A DNA stretch of 64,000 bases. Origin: Rheinheimera hassiensis. Its GTDB lineage: Bacteria > Pseudomonadota > Gammaproteobacteria > Enterobacterales > Alteromonadaceae. Of this stretch, positions 9,289-19,088 are shown one piece after another (within the stretch, counting starts at the first letter, position 1; the number at the start of each line of letters is the position of its first letter). The position numbers and the translations under genes are program-made. The stretch spans positions 188,655 to 252,654 of the forward strand of contig NZ_JAKUJZ010000002.1 of assembly GCF_022436675.1 (NCBI RefSeq), read 5' to 3'. The notes beneath the pieces are model-generated. The model saw nothing but the letters and a program-made list of their open reading frames with translations, was not told where the DNA came from and made no database searches.

Positions 9289-10368
9289 ATGGCTAATCAA
9301 ACTGCGTTACATGGCAAACACCTCGAAGCGGGTGCCAAAATGGTTGACTTCTTCGGCTGGGACATGCCCATCAACTACGGCTCTCAAATTGAAGAACATC
9401 ACGCGGTACGCCGCGACGCTGGTATGTTCGACGTTTCTCACATGACTATTGTTGACTTAAAAGGCGCCAGCACCCGCGCCTTTTTGCGTTATTTACTGGC
9501 CAATGATGTCGCTAAACTGACCGTGCCGGGCAAAGCGCTGTACAGTGGCATGTTAAATGAAGCCGGTGGCGTGATTGACGATTTAATTGTGTATTTTCTG
9601 CAGGAAGACTTCTTCCGTCTTGTGGTCAATTCGGCCACCCGTGAAAAAGATTTAGCCCACATCAACAACGAAGCCAAGGCTTTTGATGTAACCGTAACTG
9701 AGCGTCCTGAGTTCGCCATGATTGCCGTACAGGGCCCAAATGCCAAAGCTAAAGTCGCCACCTTATTAAGCGCTGAGCAACAAGCTGCAGTTGCTGGTAT
9801 GAAGCCATTTTTTGGTGTGCAGGCTGGTGACTTGTTTATTGCTACCACCGGTTACACCGGTGAAGACGGCTACGAGATTGCCTTACCAAACGGGCAGGCC
9901 GCCGATTTCTGGCAAAAACTGCTGGATGCCGGTGTAGCCCCGGCTGGTTTAGGTGCGCGTGACACTTTACGTTTAGAAGCCGGCATGAACTTATACGGCC
10001 AGGATATGGACGAAACCGTATCGCCACTGGCAGCCAATATGGGCTGGACCATTGCCTGGGCACCACAAGAGCGCAACTTTATCGGCCGTAAAGCTATTGA
10101 ACAACACAAAGCCGAAGGTACCTTTAAATTGGTTGGCCTGGTAATGGAACAAAAAGGCGTATTACGCCATGGCCAACGCGTAGTGGTAGAAGGCGGCGAA
10201 GGTGAGATTACTTCAGGTACTTTCTCGCCAACATTAGGCTACAGTATTGCCATGGCCCGCGTACCTGCGACTGCAGGCGATACAGCCGAAGTGGATATTC
10301 GCGGTAAGATGGTTGCGGTTAAAGTAGTAAAGCCTGCCTTTGTTCGCATGGGCAAGAAAGTTATCTAA
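9289..10368 (+). CDS. gcvT: glycine cleavage system T protein
   Basis: Aminomethyltransferase: takes the aminomethyl group from lipoyl-GcvH, releases ammonia and gives 5,10-methylene-THF. The 359-aa product starts [27 protein letters not shown] and has the folate-binding [16 protein letters not shown] segment with the conserved Asp-Thr-Leu-Arg. First gene of gcvT-gcvH-gcvP, each separated by 59-105 bases. With serA and fau nearby, the region is rich in serine/glycine/one-carbon functions. Confidence 0.96.
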   Translation: MANQTALHGKHLEAGAKMVDFFGWDMPINYGSQIEEHHAVRRDAGMFDVSHMTIVDLKGASTRAFLRYLLANDVAKLTVPGKALYSGMLNEAGGVIDDLIVYFLQEDFFRLVVNSATREKDLAHINNEAKAFDVTVTERPEFAMIAVQGPNAKAKVATLLSAEQQAAVAGMKPFFGVQAGDLFIATTGYTGEDGYEIALPNGQAADFWQKLLDAGVAPAGLGARDTLRLEAGMNLYGQDMDETVSPLAANMGWTIAWAPQERNFIGRKAIEQHKAEGTFKLVGLVMEQKGVLRHGQRVVVEGGEGEITSGTFSPTLGYSIAMARVPATAGDTAEVDIRGKMVAVKVVKPAFVRMGKKVI

Positions 10369-10427
10369 ACTGTGACAGTAATTAAAAAAACAGACTAAAT
10401 AAGACGACACCAGCTAAGGATTAAACA

Positions 10428-10814
10428 ATGAGCTCAATTCCTAACACATTGAAATACGCCAGCAGCCACGAGTGGGCGCGCGACGAAGGCAACGGTATCT
10501 ACACTGTAGGTATTACTGAGCACGCCCAGGGCCTGCTGGGTGATATGGTGTTTGTTGAATTACCCGACGTAGGCGATGCCGTAACTCAGGGCGATGACTG
10601 CGCAGTAGCCGAGTCAGTAAAAGCCGCCTCTGATATTTATGCGCCGCTGTCAGGTGAAATTGTCGAAGTAAACGAAGCGCTGGCCGACTCACCAGAGCTG
10701 GTAAACAGCAGCCCGTACGAAGATGGCTGGATGTTTAAAATTAAAGTGTCTGATACTGCTGAACTGCCAGCATTGTTAGACGCTGCCGGCTACAAAAACT
10801 CTATCGACGAGTAA
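10428..10814 (+). CDS. gcvH: glycine cleavage system H protein
   Basis: Lipoyl carrier that shuttles the aminomethyl intermediate between the P, T and L proteins. The 128-aa acidic protein has the lipoylation motif ESVKAASD with the modified Lys at position 65, and conserved HEWA and GITEHAQ segments. Its length and start (SD AAGGA, about seven bases before ATG) are standard. Confidence 0.97.
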   Translation: MSSIPNTLKYASSHEWARDEGNGIYTVGITEHAQGLLGDMVFVELPDVGDAVTQGDDCAVAESVKAASDIYAPLSGEIVEVNEALADSPELVNSSPYEDGWMFKIKVSDTAELPALLDAAGYKNSIDE

Positions 10815-10834
10815 GCCAACTTAGCCAATCCGTT

Positions 10835-10879
10835 TAAGCCCCGTGCCCGTAGTAGTTAAACGTTAAGCCACGGGGCTTA
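10835..10879 (+). terminator. hairpin between gcvH and gcvP
   Basis: TAAGCCCCGTG and CACGGGGCTTA form a perfect 11-bp stem with a 23-base loop, followed by GCTTTTAG. The tail has only a short T run, so partial termination or mRNA-end protection (more GcvH than GcvP) is more likely than a full stop. Confidence 0.45.
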
Positions 10880-10919
10880 GCTTTTAGTAGCAACAAAACC
10901 TTACCAGGACATTCCAGGC

Positions 10920-13811
10920 ATGACCAACTCCGCTGTGAAAACCCTGTCGCAACTTGCGAACCACGACGAATTTATTCAGCGCCATATCGGCCCGGACGCG
11001 GCAGAAACCGCTGCCATGCTAAGTGAGCTGGGTGTAGACAGCATTGAAGCGCTGATTGCCCAAACGGTACCGGCGGATATCCGCCTGACCACACCACTGG
11101 CCACCGGCCCGGCCCGTACTGAAGCCGATGCATTAGCTGTGTTAAAACAAGCTGCGGCAAAGAATAAAATGTTCAAATCTTACATTGGTATGGGTTATCA
11201 CCCGACGTTAACGCCCAATGTGATCCTGCGTAATGTGCTGGAAAACCCGGGCTGGTACACGGCGTACACGCCATACCAGCCGGAAATTGCCCAGGGCCGG
11301 TTAGAATCGCTGTTAAACTTCCAGCAATTAACGCTGGATTTAACTGGTATGGAGCTGGCCAGCGCCTCGTTGCTGGACGAAGCCACCGCCGCTGCTGAAG
11401 CCATGGCATTAGCCAAGCGTGTTACCAAGAGCAAGTCTAACCTGTACTTTATCAGCGATGATGTACACCCGCAAACTATCGACGTGGTAAAAACCCGCGC
11501 CGAAATGTTCGGTTTTGACATCCTGGTAGGTAAAGCGGCCGATGCTGCTGCGCACGACGTATTCGGTGCCTTAATTCAATACCCAACTACTAACGGTGAT
11601 ATCCGTAACGACAGCGAATTAATAGCGCAGTTACAGGCGAAAAAAGCCATAGTTGCCGTTGCTACCGATCCTATGGCACTGCTGCTGTTAAAGGCGCCGG
11701 GCCAATTAGGTGCTGACGTAGTATTAGGCAGCGCCCAGCGTTTTGGCGTACCTATGGCCTACGGCGGCCCGCACGCGGCATTTTTTGCTACCCGTGATGC
11801 TTATAAGCGCTCTATGCCGGGCCGTATTATCGGTGTGTCGAAAGACCGTCGCGGTAATCAGGCACTGCGTATGGCAATGCAAACGCGCGAGCAACATATC
11901 CGCCGCGAAAAAGCTAACTCGAATATCTGTACTGCTCAGGTGTTGCTGGCCAATATGGCATCGTTCTATGCCGTGTATCACGGCCCGTTGGGGCTGAAAA
12001 ATATCGCGCAGCGTATTCACCGCAATGCCGATATTTTTGCTGCCGGCCTACAAGCCAAAGGCGTGGCTTTAGTTAACGCGCACTGGTTCGATACCGTTAC
12101 CTTTAAAGTAAGCGACCGTGCTGCTGTGGTTAAGCGTGCCTTAGCGGCTGGTGTTAACCTGCGCACCGACGTAGCCGACTCATTAGCGGTAAGCTTCCAT
12201 GAAGCCACCAACAGCACTGACATCGCAGAGCTGTTTGATATCGTTCTGGGCGCAGGCCACGGCTTAAGCGTGGATGCACTGGACAGCGCTATTGTTGAAG
12301 ACGGCAGCAAGTCTATTCCTGCCGATTTAGTGCGTAACGACAGCGTGCTGGGCCATCCGGTATTTAACCAGTATCACAGTGAAACTGAGATGCTGCGTTA
12401 TATCAAAAAGCTGGAAAACAAAGACTTATCATTAAACCACTCGATGATTTCGTTAGGTTCATGCACGATGAAGCTAAACGCCACTGCCGAGATGATCCCG
12501 GTAACCTGGCCTGAATTTGGCTCGCTGCACCCGTTCGTGCCGCGCGACCAGGTTGATGGTTACTACGAGATGATTAACCTGCTGGGCGACTGGCTGGTAA
12601 ATATCACCGGCTACGACAATATCTCTATGCAGCCAAACTCGGGTGCCCAGGGTGAGTACGCCGGTATGGTGGCCATTCGTAAGTATCACGAGAGCCGCGG
12701 CGAAGGCCATCGTAATATCTGTTTAATTCCGGTATCGGCGCACGGTACTAACCCGGCCACTGCCGCCATGACCAGCTACGACGTAGTGCTGGTAGAGTGC
12801 GACAAGCGCGGCAATATCGATATGGCGGATCTAAAAGCCAAAGCCGCAGAAGTGGGCGACCGCTTAGCCGCTATCATGGTTACTTATCCATCTACCCATG
12901 GCGTATTTGAAGAAAGTATCCGTGAGCTGTGCGACGTTATTCACAGCTACGGCGGCCAGGTGTATATGGACGGCGCCAATATGAATGCTCAGGTAGGCTT
13001 AACGGCACCTGGCTTTATCGGCTCAGACGTATCGCACTTAAACCTGCACAAAACCTTCTGTATTCCACACGGCGGTGGCGGCCCGGGCATGGGTCCTATC
13101 GGTGTGAAAAGCCATTTGGCACCGTTCCTGCCTAACCACGCTGTGGTTGGTATCGACGGTACCGGCAAGGATAACGGCGCCGTATCTGCCGCGCCGTTTG
13201 GTAGTGCCGGTATATTGCCAATCAGCTGGATGTACATTGCCATGATGGGCGGCGAGGGCTTAAAACAAGCTACTGAATACGCCATCCTGAATGCTAACTA
13301 CATGGCAAACAAACTCGACCCGTTGTTCCCGGTACTGTACCGCGGCACCAACGGCCGTGTGGCGCACGAATGTATTATCGACATTCGTCCGGCTAAAGAA
13401 GCCAGTGGCATTACCGAGATGGATATTGCCAAGCGCTTAATGGACTTTGGTTATCACTCACCAACCATGAGCTTCCCGGTAGCCGGCACGCTGATGATTG
13501 AGCCAACCGAGTCTGAAAGCAAAGCCGAGATGGATAAGTTTATCGAAGCGATGAGCACCATCCGTGCCGAAATTGCCAAGGTAGAAGCAGGCGAGTGGAC
13601 AGTGGACAACAACCCTCTGGCCTACGCACCGCATACCATGCAAGACATTTTCGACCCGGCATGGGACCGCGCCTACGAGCGCCAGTACGCCGCCTTCCCG
13701 GCAGCTTACGTGGCAGAGAACAAGTTCTGGCCAACGGTTACCCGTATTGATGACGTATACGGCGACCGCAACCTGATGTGTTCGTGCCCAAGCCCGGAAG
13801 CGTATCGGTAA
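10920..13811 (+). CDS. gcvP: glycine dehydrogenase (decarboxylating), P protein
   Basis: PLP enzyme that decarboxylates glycine and loads the aminomethyl group on GcvH. The 963-aa single-chain form, as in E. coli, has the N-terminal half with MGYHP and TPYQPE segments, the glycine-rich [10 protein letters not shown], and the PLP lysine in [19 protein letters not shown] (Lys711). It is complete to the conserved C-terminus. The stop codon at 13809-13811 is only 13 bases from the end of the inserted Tn7-like element, and the presumed terminator of the operon now lies beyond that element at 21552-21578. Confidence 0.97.
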   Translation: MTNSAVKTLSQLANHDEFIQRHIGPDAAETAAMLSELGVDSIEALIAQTVPADIRLTTPLATGPARTEADALAVLKQAAAKNKMFKSYIGMGYHPTLTPNVILRNVLENPGWYTAYTPYQPEIAQGRLESLLNFQQLTLDLTGMELASASLLDEATAAAEAMALAKRVTKSKSNLYFISDDVHPQTIDVVKTRAEMFGFDILVGKAADAAAHDVFGALIQYPTTNGDIRNDSELIAQLQAKKAIVAVATDPMALLLLKAPGQLGADVVLGSAQRFGVPMAYGGPHAAFFATRDAYKRSMPGRIIGVSKDRRGNQALRMAMQTREQHIRREKANSNICTAQVLLANMASFYAVYHGPLGLKNIAQRIHRNADIFAAGLQAKGVALVNAHWFDTVTFKVSDRAAVVKRALAAGVNLRTDVADSLAVSFHEATNSTDIAELFDIVLGAGHGLSVDALDSAIVEDGSKSIPADLVRNDSVLGHPVFNQYHSETEMLRYIKKLENKDLSLNHSMISLGSCTMKLNATAEMIPVTWPEFGSLHPFVPRDQVDGYYEMINLLGDWLVNITGYDNISMQPNSGAQGEYAGMVAIRKYHESRGEGHRNICLIPVSAHGTNPATAAMTSYDVVLVECDKRGNIDMADLKAKAAEVGDRLAAIMVTYPSTHGVFEESIRELCDVIHSYGGQVYMDGANMNAQVGLTAPGFIGSDVSHLNLHKTFCIPHGGGGPGMGPIGVKSHLAPFLPNHAVVGIDGTGKDNGAVSAAPFGSAGILPISWMYIAMMGGEGLKQATEYAILNANYMANKLDPLFPVLYRGTNGRVAHECIIDIRPAKEASGITEMDIAKRLMDFGYHSPTMSFPVAGTLMIEPTESESKAEMDKFIEAMSTIRAEIAKVEAGEWTVDNNPLAYAPHTMQDIFDPAWDRAYERQYAAFPAAYVAENKFWPTVTRIDDVYGDRNLMCSCPSPEAYR

Positions 13812-13824
13812 GCGGTTAGCGCTT

Positions 13825-13894
13825 TGATCACGACATATCTAGTTGGATACTGATCCTATCTAGTTGGAAACCGACCAAACTAGAAGGAAACTCG
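13825..13894 (+). repeat. Tn7-like end, three tandem sites
   Basis: Terminal TGATCACGACA at 13825-13835, then sites TATCTAGTTGGATACTGA (13836-13853), TATCTAGTTGGAAACCGA (13857-13874) and AAACTAGAAGGAAACTCG (13877-13894). The third site is the most diverged. The packed layout resembles the Tn7 right end. Confidence 0.75.
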
Positions 13895-13908
13895 TGTGAA
13901 ACACTGAT

Positions 13909-13941
13909 AAAAAGAGGCGAACTTAGGTTCGCCTCTTTTTT
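13909..13941. terminator. intrinsic terminator inside the left end
   Basis: AAAAAGAGGCGAAC and GTTCGCCTCTTTTTT form a perfect 14-bp stem around a TTAG loop with a T run. It would stop gcvP read-through into the cargo and reverse transcription leaving the element. Confidence 0.85.
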
Positions 13942-13964
13942 ACGTCTGAATCAGGCTCGACCGT

Positions 13965-14170
13965 TCAGTAGAGATCATCACTAAAAATCATCGTGCTGGC
14001 AGGATCATTTGCGTGTGTGATGAGTTCTTTTAATGTTGCCTGATAATGCGGAGTTCTGGCTTCAAAGTGGCGTGTCATAGCATACAAAATTGCTCTGTCT
14101 GACTGATCAAGTTCTTCGGTTTTTCCAGAGGATATTTTCTGCCATGTGGAGGTGGGAATATGGTTAGACT
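13965..14170 (-). pseudogene. unrecognised ORF tail
   Basis: On the minus strand an open frame without a good start codon runs from about 14170 to a TGA at 13965-13967. It reads like a soluble protein tail (WQKISSGKTEELDQSDRAIL, then a helix-rich C-terminus ending MIFSDDLY). I do not recognise the family. It lies just inside the packed transposon end and has no upstream half, so it looks like the remnant of a truncated gene. It could also be a chance frame. Confidence 0.35.
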
Positions 14171-14279
14171 TTCAGTAGAAATAGCATCTTCACTGACACA
14201 ATATCTATAGTATAGTCTGGTGCTCCTCAAGGAGGGATTACATAGACTGCGTTTAGACCAGAGTAAAGGGGTTAATAAA

Positions 14280-14963
14280 ATGCACTACGCCGAATTCAAG
14301 CAACACGACCCATCACTTGTCTTGGAGATGGTCAAAACATTTCCATTCGCGACAATCTTGGTGAATGGCGACAAGGGACCACTCGTAGCGCAAGCTCCAC
14401 TTACCCCACGCACCGGACAAAATTCAGCGGGAGCGGTTGAGTTTCACTTAGCATTAGTGAATCCCATTGCAAAGGCGATGATACCCGATGTGCCTATCAC
14501 GATAATGGTTCAGGGGCCTGGGGCAGCTATTTCGCCCAGTTGGTATACGGCAAGTTTTCAAGGTGAAAATCAGGATAGGAGCCAAACAGCACCTACCTAC
14601 AACTACTTGAGTTTGGTTATTCGTGGTCGTCTAGAGCTGATTGACGATCTAACGCTCCAGAACCAAATCAGGGATCTTGTTTTAGCGAACGAACCGGCCA
14701 ATGGTTGGCGTACTGAGGAGCTTGACCCTCAGTTGTGGAACGGTTGGCGTAAAATGATTCAGGGGTACCGGCTAGAAATCGCTGAATACGATCTGACAGC
14801 TAAGATTAGCCAAGGGGACTCTCCCGGTGATAAGCCCGGACTGGTTGAAGGTCTAAAACAAAGAAACTTGCAGCAAGACGGGATGATGGCAAAATTGGTC
14901 GGCGGATATGACGGCACTCCTTCATCACTTCATGCGCTGTTGAGGAACCTAAGAGAGCAGTAG
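14280..14963 (+). CDS. PaiB-like FMN-binding protein
   Basis: The 227-aa product resembles PaiB, a family with an FMN-binding split-barrel fold once described as a negative transcriptional regulator. Seen: FPFATILVNGDKGPLVAQAPL near the N-terminus, a central GPGAAISPSWY segment (PaiB proteins have HAYISPSWY), NYLSLVIRGRLELI, and a C-terminal KLVGGYDG-type region. I place the start at the ATG at 14280, behind AAAGGGG; an in-frame GTG at 14220 would add 20 unsupported residues. First full cargo gene of the Tn7-like element. The sequence around it is less GC-rich than gcvP. Confidence 0.75.
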   Translation: MHYAEFKQHDPSLVLEMVKTFPFATILVNGDKGPLVAQAPLTPRTGQNSAGAVEFHLALVNPIAKAMIPDVPITIMVQGPGAAISPSWYTASFQGENQDRSQTAPTYNYLSLVIRGRLELIDDLTLQNQIRDLVLANEPANGWRTEELDPQLWNGWRKMIQGYRLEIAEYDLTAKISQGDSPGDKPGLVEGLKQRNLQQDGMMAKLVGGYDGTPSSLHALLRNLREQ

Positions 14964-15054
14964 CGCGTTCTATCGACTGCGCTACCAGCGGGTTCAGATG
15001 GACCGGTGGGAGTGTAGTCGATTAGAAACATAGCTTTCAGTTAGTGAGCTGTGT

Positions 15055-15582
15055 TTAGAGCTTCTGTGCAGTTTCAGATTCATTAAGTGCTGCTGCCACA
15101 GGACAATTGACGCAAGCAGCAGGATCACAAAGCCTGCAAACGCAGTAGGCCTCATCCAAATTGTGCACCTGATTTTTAAGTAACTTCTCAGCTATTTTTC
15201 CAAGGGCTTCCAGCTCATGCGGATCCAGAACTTTCAAGGCACATGAGATACGCTGTTGGCGTACAGCAAGAATTGCTGCGCACTTTTCTTCACCACTCTT
15301 CGTCAGGTGAAGCGCAACGGCCCGACGGTCCTGTTCTGATGAGTGCCGTTCAATCACGCCTCCGGCAACGAGTCTATCGACAAGCCGGACAGTCCCGGAA
15401 TGAGACAAACCTAATGCACGTCTGAGTCTCTCAATCGGCATACCTGGTTCGTGCCCTAGTAAAGCCAAGGCTGCTGCGGCAGGCCCCAGTTCAGGAGCCA
15501 GTTCCTGAGTCGCCAGCATAAAGGAATCCGACAATGCCAAAGCCAAAGCTCCTACCGTATTTTCAATTTTGTGAACCGTCAT
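15055..15582 (-). CDS. MarR-family regulator with C-terminal cysteine cluster
   Basis: The 175-aa product has a MarR winged helix-turn-helix (residues about 45-95: MPIERLRRALGLSHSGTVRL followed by the wing region with DRRAVALHLT). The C-terminus carries a compact cluster CVCRLC-x4-CVNC (Cys149, 152, 157, 160 with Cys147 nearby), not part of the standard MarR fold and suitable for a metal, an Fe-S cluster or thiol redox sensing. It is divergent from the DUF417 gene and an inverted repeat lies between them, so autoregulation and control of DUF417 are likely. The ATG at 15582 is preferred over TTG at 15603 since the latter lacks a ribosome site. Confidence 0.82.
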   Translation of the reverse strand: MTVHKIENTVGALALALSDSFMLATQELAPELGPAAAALALLGHEPGMPIERLRRALGLSHSGTVRLVDRLVAGGVIERHSSEQDRRAVALHLTKSGEEKCAAILAVRQQRISCALKVLDPHELEALGKIAEKLLKNQVHNLDEAYCVCRLCDPAACVNCPVAAALNESETAQKL

Positions 15583-15623
15583 AGTACCCAACTGTATGCT
15601 CAAAGCATATAAATGTCATTAGT

Positions 15624-15653
15624 TATGCATTAATATTATATGCGCAATGCATA
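15624..15653. promoter_or_regulatory. candidate MarR operator
   Basis: TATGCATT and AATGCATA form an 8-bp perfect inverted repeat with a 14-base spacer in the 125-bp gap between the divergent marR-like and DUF417 genes. Related ATATGC/GCATA half-sites occur on both sides. Position suggests control of both promoters. Confidence 0.45.
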
Positions 15654-15707
15654 CAAATCAAGTTTTATGATATATGCTTGAGTCATACATAATCCCAGGA
15701 GAGCACC

Positions 15708-16226
15708 ATGCAACACACAAATATCGACACCACAACTTCAACTCGTATCGCTCAAGCACAAAAGCTGGCGTCAGTATTGACAACAGCAGGACGCACTGTC
15801 GCATTAGCTGGAGTTATCATCCCACTGTTTATGATAGGTATTCTGAAATTTACCGCAGTGGAGGTTGAAGTACTTAAACCGCTCATTAGCGGAACGCCCT
15901 GGCTTGCTTGGCTTTACCCTGTTTTTGGCGAAGCCGGAGCATCTTACCTGTTAGGTGTAGTCGAAGTTATTACTGCAATCTTACTTATTGCATCGCCTTG
16001 GTCAGCACGTGCAGCAGTAGTCGGTGGTGCACTAGCTTCAGGTATCTTCATAACAACCGTTTCAATCATGTTTGCTTTACCTATATGGGAAGGTGCGTCA
16101 GGAGGTTTTCCATGGCTAGACGCCTTAGGCTCATTTTTGATTAAAGACATAGCGATGTTAGGTGTGAGTCTGGCTGTTCTTGCCGAAGGACTTACAACGT
16201 TATTAAGCAAAGGACGTCAGCAATAG
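15708..16226 (+). CDS. DUF417 (YkgB/RclC-like) membrane protein
   Basis: The 172-aa inner-membrane protein has about four hydrophobic segments and the family signatures IGILKFTAVE, GVVEVITAILLI and a GGFPWLDALGSFLIKDIAML motif close to the YkgB sequence GGFPYL-RLVLKD. E. coli YkgB is RclC, part of the reactive-chlorine response. SD GGAGAG precedes the ATG. Position behind a cysteine-rich MarR regulator fits a redox-stress role here, which is an inference. Confidence 0.85.
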   Translation: MQHTNIDTTTSTRIAQAQKLASVLTTAGRTVALAGVIIPLFMIGILKFTAVEVEVLKPLISGTPWLAWLYPVFGEAGASYLLGVVEVITAILLIASPWSARAAVVGGALASGIFITTVSIMFALPIWEGASGGFPWLDALGSFLIKDIAMLGVSLAVLAEGLTTLLSKGRQQ

Positions 16227-16401
16227 CAGTGATATAAAAAGTTGTCTTTGCCGCCCCGATCAGGCTTTACGGGGCAACTCAGTCTCACCAACCCAACAAT
16301 TCAGATGGTTCCGATTTTTCCAGTGTCAAATTGATTCTCAATACGTAATACAAAGTCTATGTACTGCTTTAATTATTTATTCAACCCTAAGGAATATAGT
16401 T

Positions 16402-17379
16402 ATGTTTAAAATCAAAAAACTTTATAGCGTCCTGTTAGCTTTAGCTTTAGCAAGCAACTTGGTGTCGGCAGATGTACGCCAGACAGATACTACTGAACAG
16501 AGAAAAAATGTTAATCAGTTTTACGGCGCAGATATTGCCAGGTTTAGAGTAGGTAATATTGACGTCGTGGCATTGAGTGATGGAACTACCCCGCTTAATA
16601 TTCAAGGATTACTTAATGGTGTATCACCAAGCGAAATTAAAACATTATTGACTCGTGCTTTTCAGGTTACGCCTACGGAAACGTCGATAAATGCCTTTCT
16701 GCTTAAAACTGATAATAAGGTAATTCTGGTAGATACCGGTGCGGGCGAGTTTTTTGGGGAAGTAGGGGGCCGTTTACCGCAAAGTTTGGCTCTTGCTGGC
16801 TTTAATCCGGCTGACATCACGGATATATTGATAACTCATATTCATACGGATCACTCTGGCGGACTTGCTACTGGCGGTAAGATAATGTTTCCTAATGCCA
16901 CTGTTCACGTCCACAAAGCTGATGTGGACTTCTTCCTTGATCCAGCCAATTTAAAAAGAGGATTGTTACCGCAATATCATCATGAGGCCAAAGCAACTAT
17001 TGGATTGTACCAAGCGATGGGAAAGGTAAAGACGTTTTCAGAAGTTGCAACCTTATTTGACGGAATAACCGCTATTCCAACACCGGGACATACACCCGGC
17101 CATAGCTTTTTCAGGCTGGATAGTCTAGGTGAAGTAATGGAATTTTGGGGGGACATTGTCCATATTGAATCAGTGCAGATGCCAAAGCCTGATGTTACGA
17201 TTAATTTTGATGTTGACCAAGATGCAGCTCGAGAGCAGAGAACTAAGCAATTTGATCGGGGAGCCAAAGAGAGGAAACTGATCGCAGCACCACATTTGAA
17301 TTTCCCCGGCGTAGGGTATCTACGCAAAAATAATCAAGGGTATGACTGGGTACCAGCAGTCTATCGCAACAGAGATTAA
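16402..17379 (+). CDS. secreted MBL-fold hydrolase
   Basis: The 325-aa protein has a signal peptide (residues 1-23, cut near SADVRQ) and a metallo-beta-lactamase fold with the metal motif THIHTDH at residues 145-151, followed by PTPGHTPGHS and WGDIVH. The layout is that of the family that holds lactonases and methyl-parathion hydrolase-like enzymes; the substrate cannot be read from sequence. It acts in the periplasm. SD TAAGGAAT precedes the ATG. It follows DUF417 by 175 bp on the same strand, possibly with its own promoter. Confidence 0.82.
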   Translation: MFKIKKLYSVLLALALASNLVSADVRQTDTTEQRKNVNQFYGADIARFRVGNIDVVALSDGTTPLNIQGLLNGVSPSEIKTLLTRAFQVTPTETSINAFLLKTDNKVILVDTGAGEFFGEVGGRLPQSLALAGFNPADITDILITHIHTDHSGGLATGGKIMFPNATVHVHKADVDFFLDPANLKRGLLPQYHHEAKATIGLYQAMGKVKTFSEVATLFDGITAIPTPGHTPGHSFFRLDSLGEVMEFWGDIVHIESVQMPKPDVTINFDVDQDAAREQRTKQFDRGAKERKLIAAPHLNFPGVGYLRKNNQGYDWVPAVYRNRD

Positions 17380-17393
17380 ATTCGTACAGAAAG

Positions 17394-17493
17394 TGACCTA
17401 TCCCCCAAATTTAAGACCATGACATTGATGAGATTTCTAAAGCTGAAAATATCATCGCGGGATTGGTACTAATTCAATTTAGGGGATAGGTCA
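17394..17493. repeat. 100-bp palindrome-ended element
   Basis: TGACCTATCCCCCAAATT at 17394-17411 and AATTTAGGGGATAGGTCA at 17476-17493 are inverted copies with one mismatch in 18, 64 bases apart. The rest of the gap up to 17688 shows no gene. The size and GGGGATAGGTCA end resemble short elements moved by REP-associated tyrosine transposases; no transposase is present. It could also act as a weak terminator after the MBL gene. Confidence 0.5.
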
Positions 17494-17688
17494 GATTTGT
17501 AATAATTCTTTTACGCGAGCAGCTGGAAGTTCTCTTTTAGTTATATGCGCACAAGATTGATCTGCAATTGCTCTAATTTGGACAGTAGACCTTGTGAAGA
17601 TTCACCTTCAACAATCAAAGTGGATATCTCAGGCTTCGCACACATGCACAAGCTCAGACTGCAACTCTCCCTGAAACGTCAACACGTT

Positions 17689-18294
17689 CTAAGCAAAACG
17701 AATGTTATCCAGAGTTTTCTTTTCTAAGGAAAAGTACTCGTAGTGACGTTCACCCCCGTTCCCAATAGGAGCTTGCGCAACCAGCCCTACTTTAACAATG
17801 TCTTCAACAGGTAAAGTAAAGACTCGTGTCATGTTAAATTTTTCGCCATCAACAGAATAATGAAGCGCAAAAGACTGGCCTATTCGCACTACTTTTAACC
17901 AGACACTATTACTGTTGATATTGCAGCCGTTAGCATCATCTGTTACCTGATTCATGACTACACTGACCACTGCATTTGTACCGAAGTCAGTTCTCTCAAA
18001 ACAGGACTTCACCCAAACATGGTCATTTTTCATCACCATAACAGCAGCTGCGTCATAGGTATCCATAAAATCAACAGAGACTTTCACCGTCAAGACAAAG
18101 TCTCCTGCAACTTCCGTGAAATAAAATGGGGCATTGCTGAGATTTTCGGGGGTAATACCTGTTTCTGCTGAGGTATTGTTATTGTAGAAAAAATCACTTT
18201 TAGCAGGAGCTACTAACGTGAGACGGCCATTCTGAATGGTCGCGTGGCTCTCGTTAAGCCATTGAAATCCATCAAACGGGTGATGATCTGCCAT
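17689..18294 (-). CDS. DUF1349 domain protein
   Basis: The 201-aa protein matches the DUF1349 (YesU-like) beta-sandwich family: starts MADHHPFDGFQWLNE, then SDFFYNNN, the FYFTEVAGDFVLTVKV strand pair and DAAAVMVMKNDHVWVK. The family is a lectin-like fold of unknown function. The ATG at 18294 has GGAGG eight bases upstream. It is downstream of the SDR gene on the same strand with 70 bases between, so both are likely one transcript under the TetR operator. Confidence 0.75.
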   Translation of the reverse strand: MADHHPFDGFQWLNESHATIQNGRLTLVAPAKSDFFYNNNTSAETGITPENLSNAPFYFTEVAGDFVLTVKVSVDFMDTYDAAAVMVMKNDHVWVKSCFERTDFGTNAVVSVVMNQVTDDANGCNINSNSVWLKVVRIGQSFALHYSVDGEKFNMTRVFTLPVEDIVKVGLVAQAPIGNGGERHYEYFSLEKKTLDNIRFA

Positions 18295-18364
18295 AGTACC
18301 TCCAATTAATATTGGTTTTATTTTCGATGTTAAGAAACACAGCAAACGGATCTGGACTGTTGTT

Positions 18365-18973
18365 TTAAGCGTCAACCGTCAGGACTTGTCCGGAAATGAA
18401 TCCATCAACAGAGCGTTGGAACGCTTTGCCAACCAGTGTCGCTGGTACAGGCTGGAAGCCTGGCATCATCTCACCGTAAACGTCCCATGATTCCTCTAAT
18501 ACCGTTGGGTTAATGACGTTTACACGAAGGCCACGTGGCATCTCAAAAGCGACACATTTTGCGAAGGTTTCGATGGCACCACTTGTTGTTGCATCAGCAA
18601 TCGCAAAAGGGATGGGTTTAACCGACAAAATACCTGAGATGAGAGTGAAAGAACCGCCTTCTGTAACGTAGTCACTGCCGATACGCACTATATTCATTTG
18701 GCCTATAAGCTTGCTATCGATAGTTGTGCGCCATTGCTGATCGGTCATCTCCAGAAATGTGGCGTATTCACAATAACCTACTGTATTAACAACAGCATCA
18801 ATGTTACCAATGGTATCAAAAAGCTTTCGTAAAGATGCTTCACTTGTGATATCCACAGTATGATCCGCTCCATTTCCTGAGCGATTTGCAGTGATGATTT
18901 TATGATGAGACAGGCCAGATAACGCGGCTTTTCCCATGCTTCCAGTCGAGCCGATGACAAGAACAGTTTTCAT
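18365..18973 (-). CDS. short-chain dehydrogenase/reductase family protein
   Basis: The 202-aa protein has the Rossmann loop GSTGSMGKA (residues 8-16), the NTVGY and ISGIL segments and the C-terminal SGQVLTVDA of short SDRs. The usual YxxxK catalytic pair is not seen; the equivalent segment reads ATTSGAIETFAK, as in a short-SDR subgroup, so activity is uncertain. It is divergent from a TetR gene with a perfect palindrome in between, the usual layout of a regulator and its target. Confidence 0.82.
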   Translation of the reverse strand: MKTVLVIGSTGSMGKAALSGLSHHKIITANRSGNGADHTVDITSEASLRKLFDTIGNIDAVVNTVGYCEYATFLEMTDQQWRTTIDSKLIGQMNIVRIGSDYVTEGGSFTLISGILSVKPIPFAIADATTSGAIETFAKCVAFEMPRGLRVNVINPTVLEESWDVYGEMMPGFQPVPATLVGKAFQRSVDGFISGQVLTVDA

Positions 18974-19012
18974 TACTAGACCTCAATACTTTGTGATACA
19001 TAAAACACATTT

Positions 19013-19039
19013 GATTAAGTTACCTTTAGTAACTTAATC
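19013..19039. promoter_or_regulatory. TetR operator palindrome
   Basis: GATTAAGTTAC and GTAACTTAATC form a perfect 11-bp inverted repeat around CTTTA in the 115-bp gap between the divergent SDR and tetR genes. Position and symmetry fit a TetR-family binding site controlling both. Confidence 0.75.
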
Positions 19040-19088
19040 CGGGCATGCTATCTTTCGCGTTATTATCTGTCAACAAGATACTGAGCTT

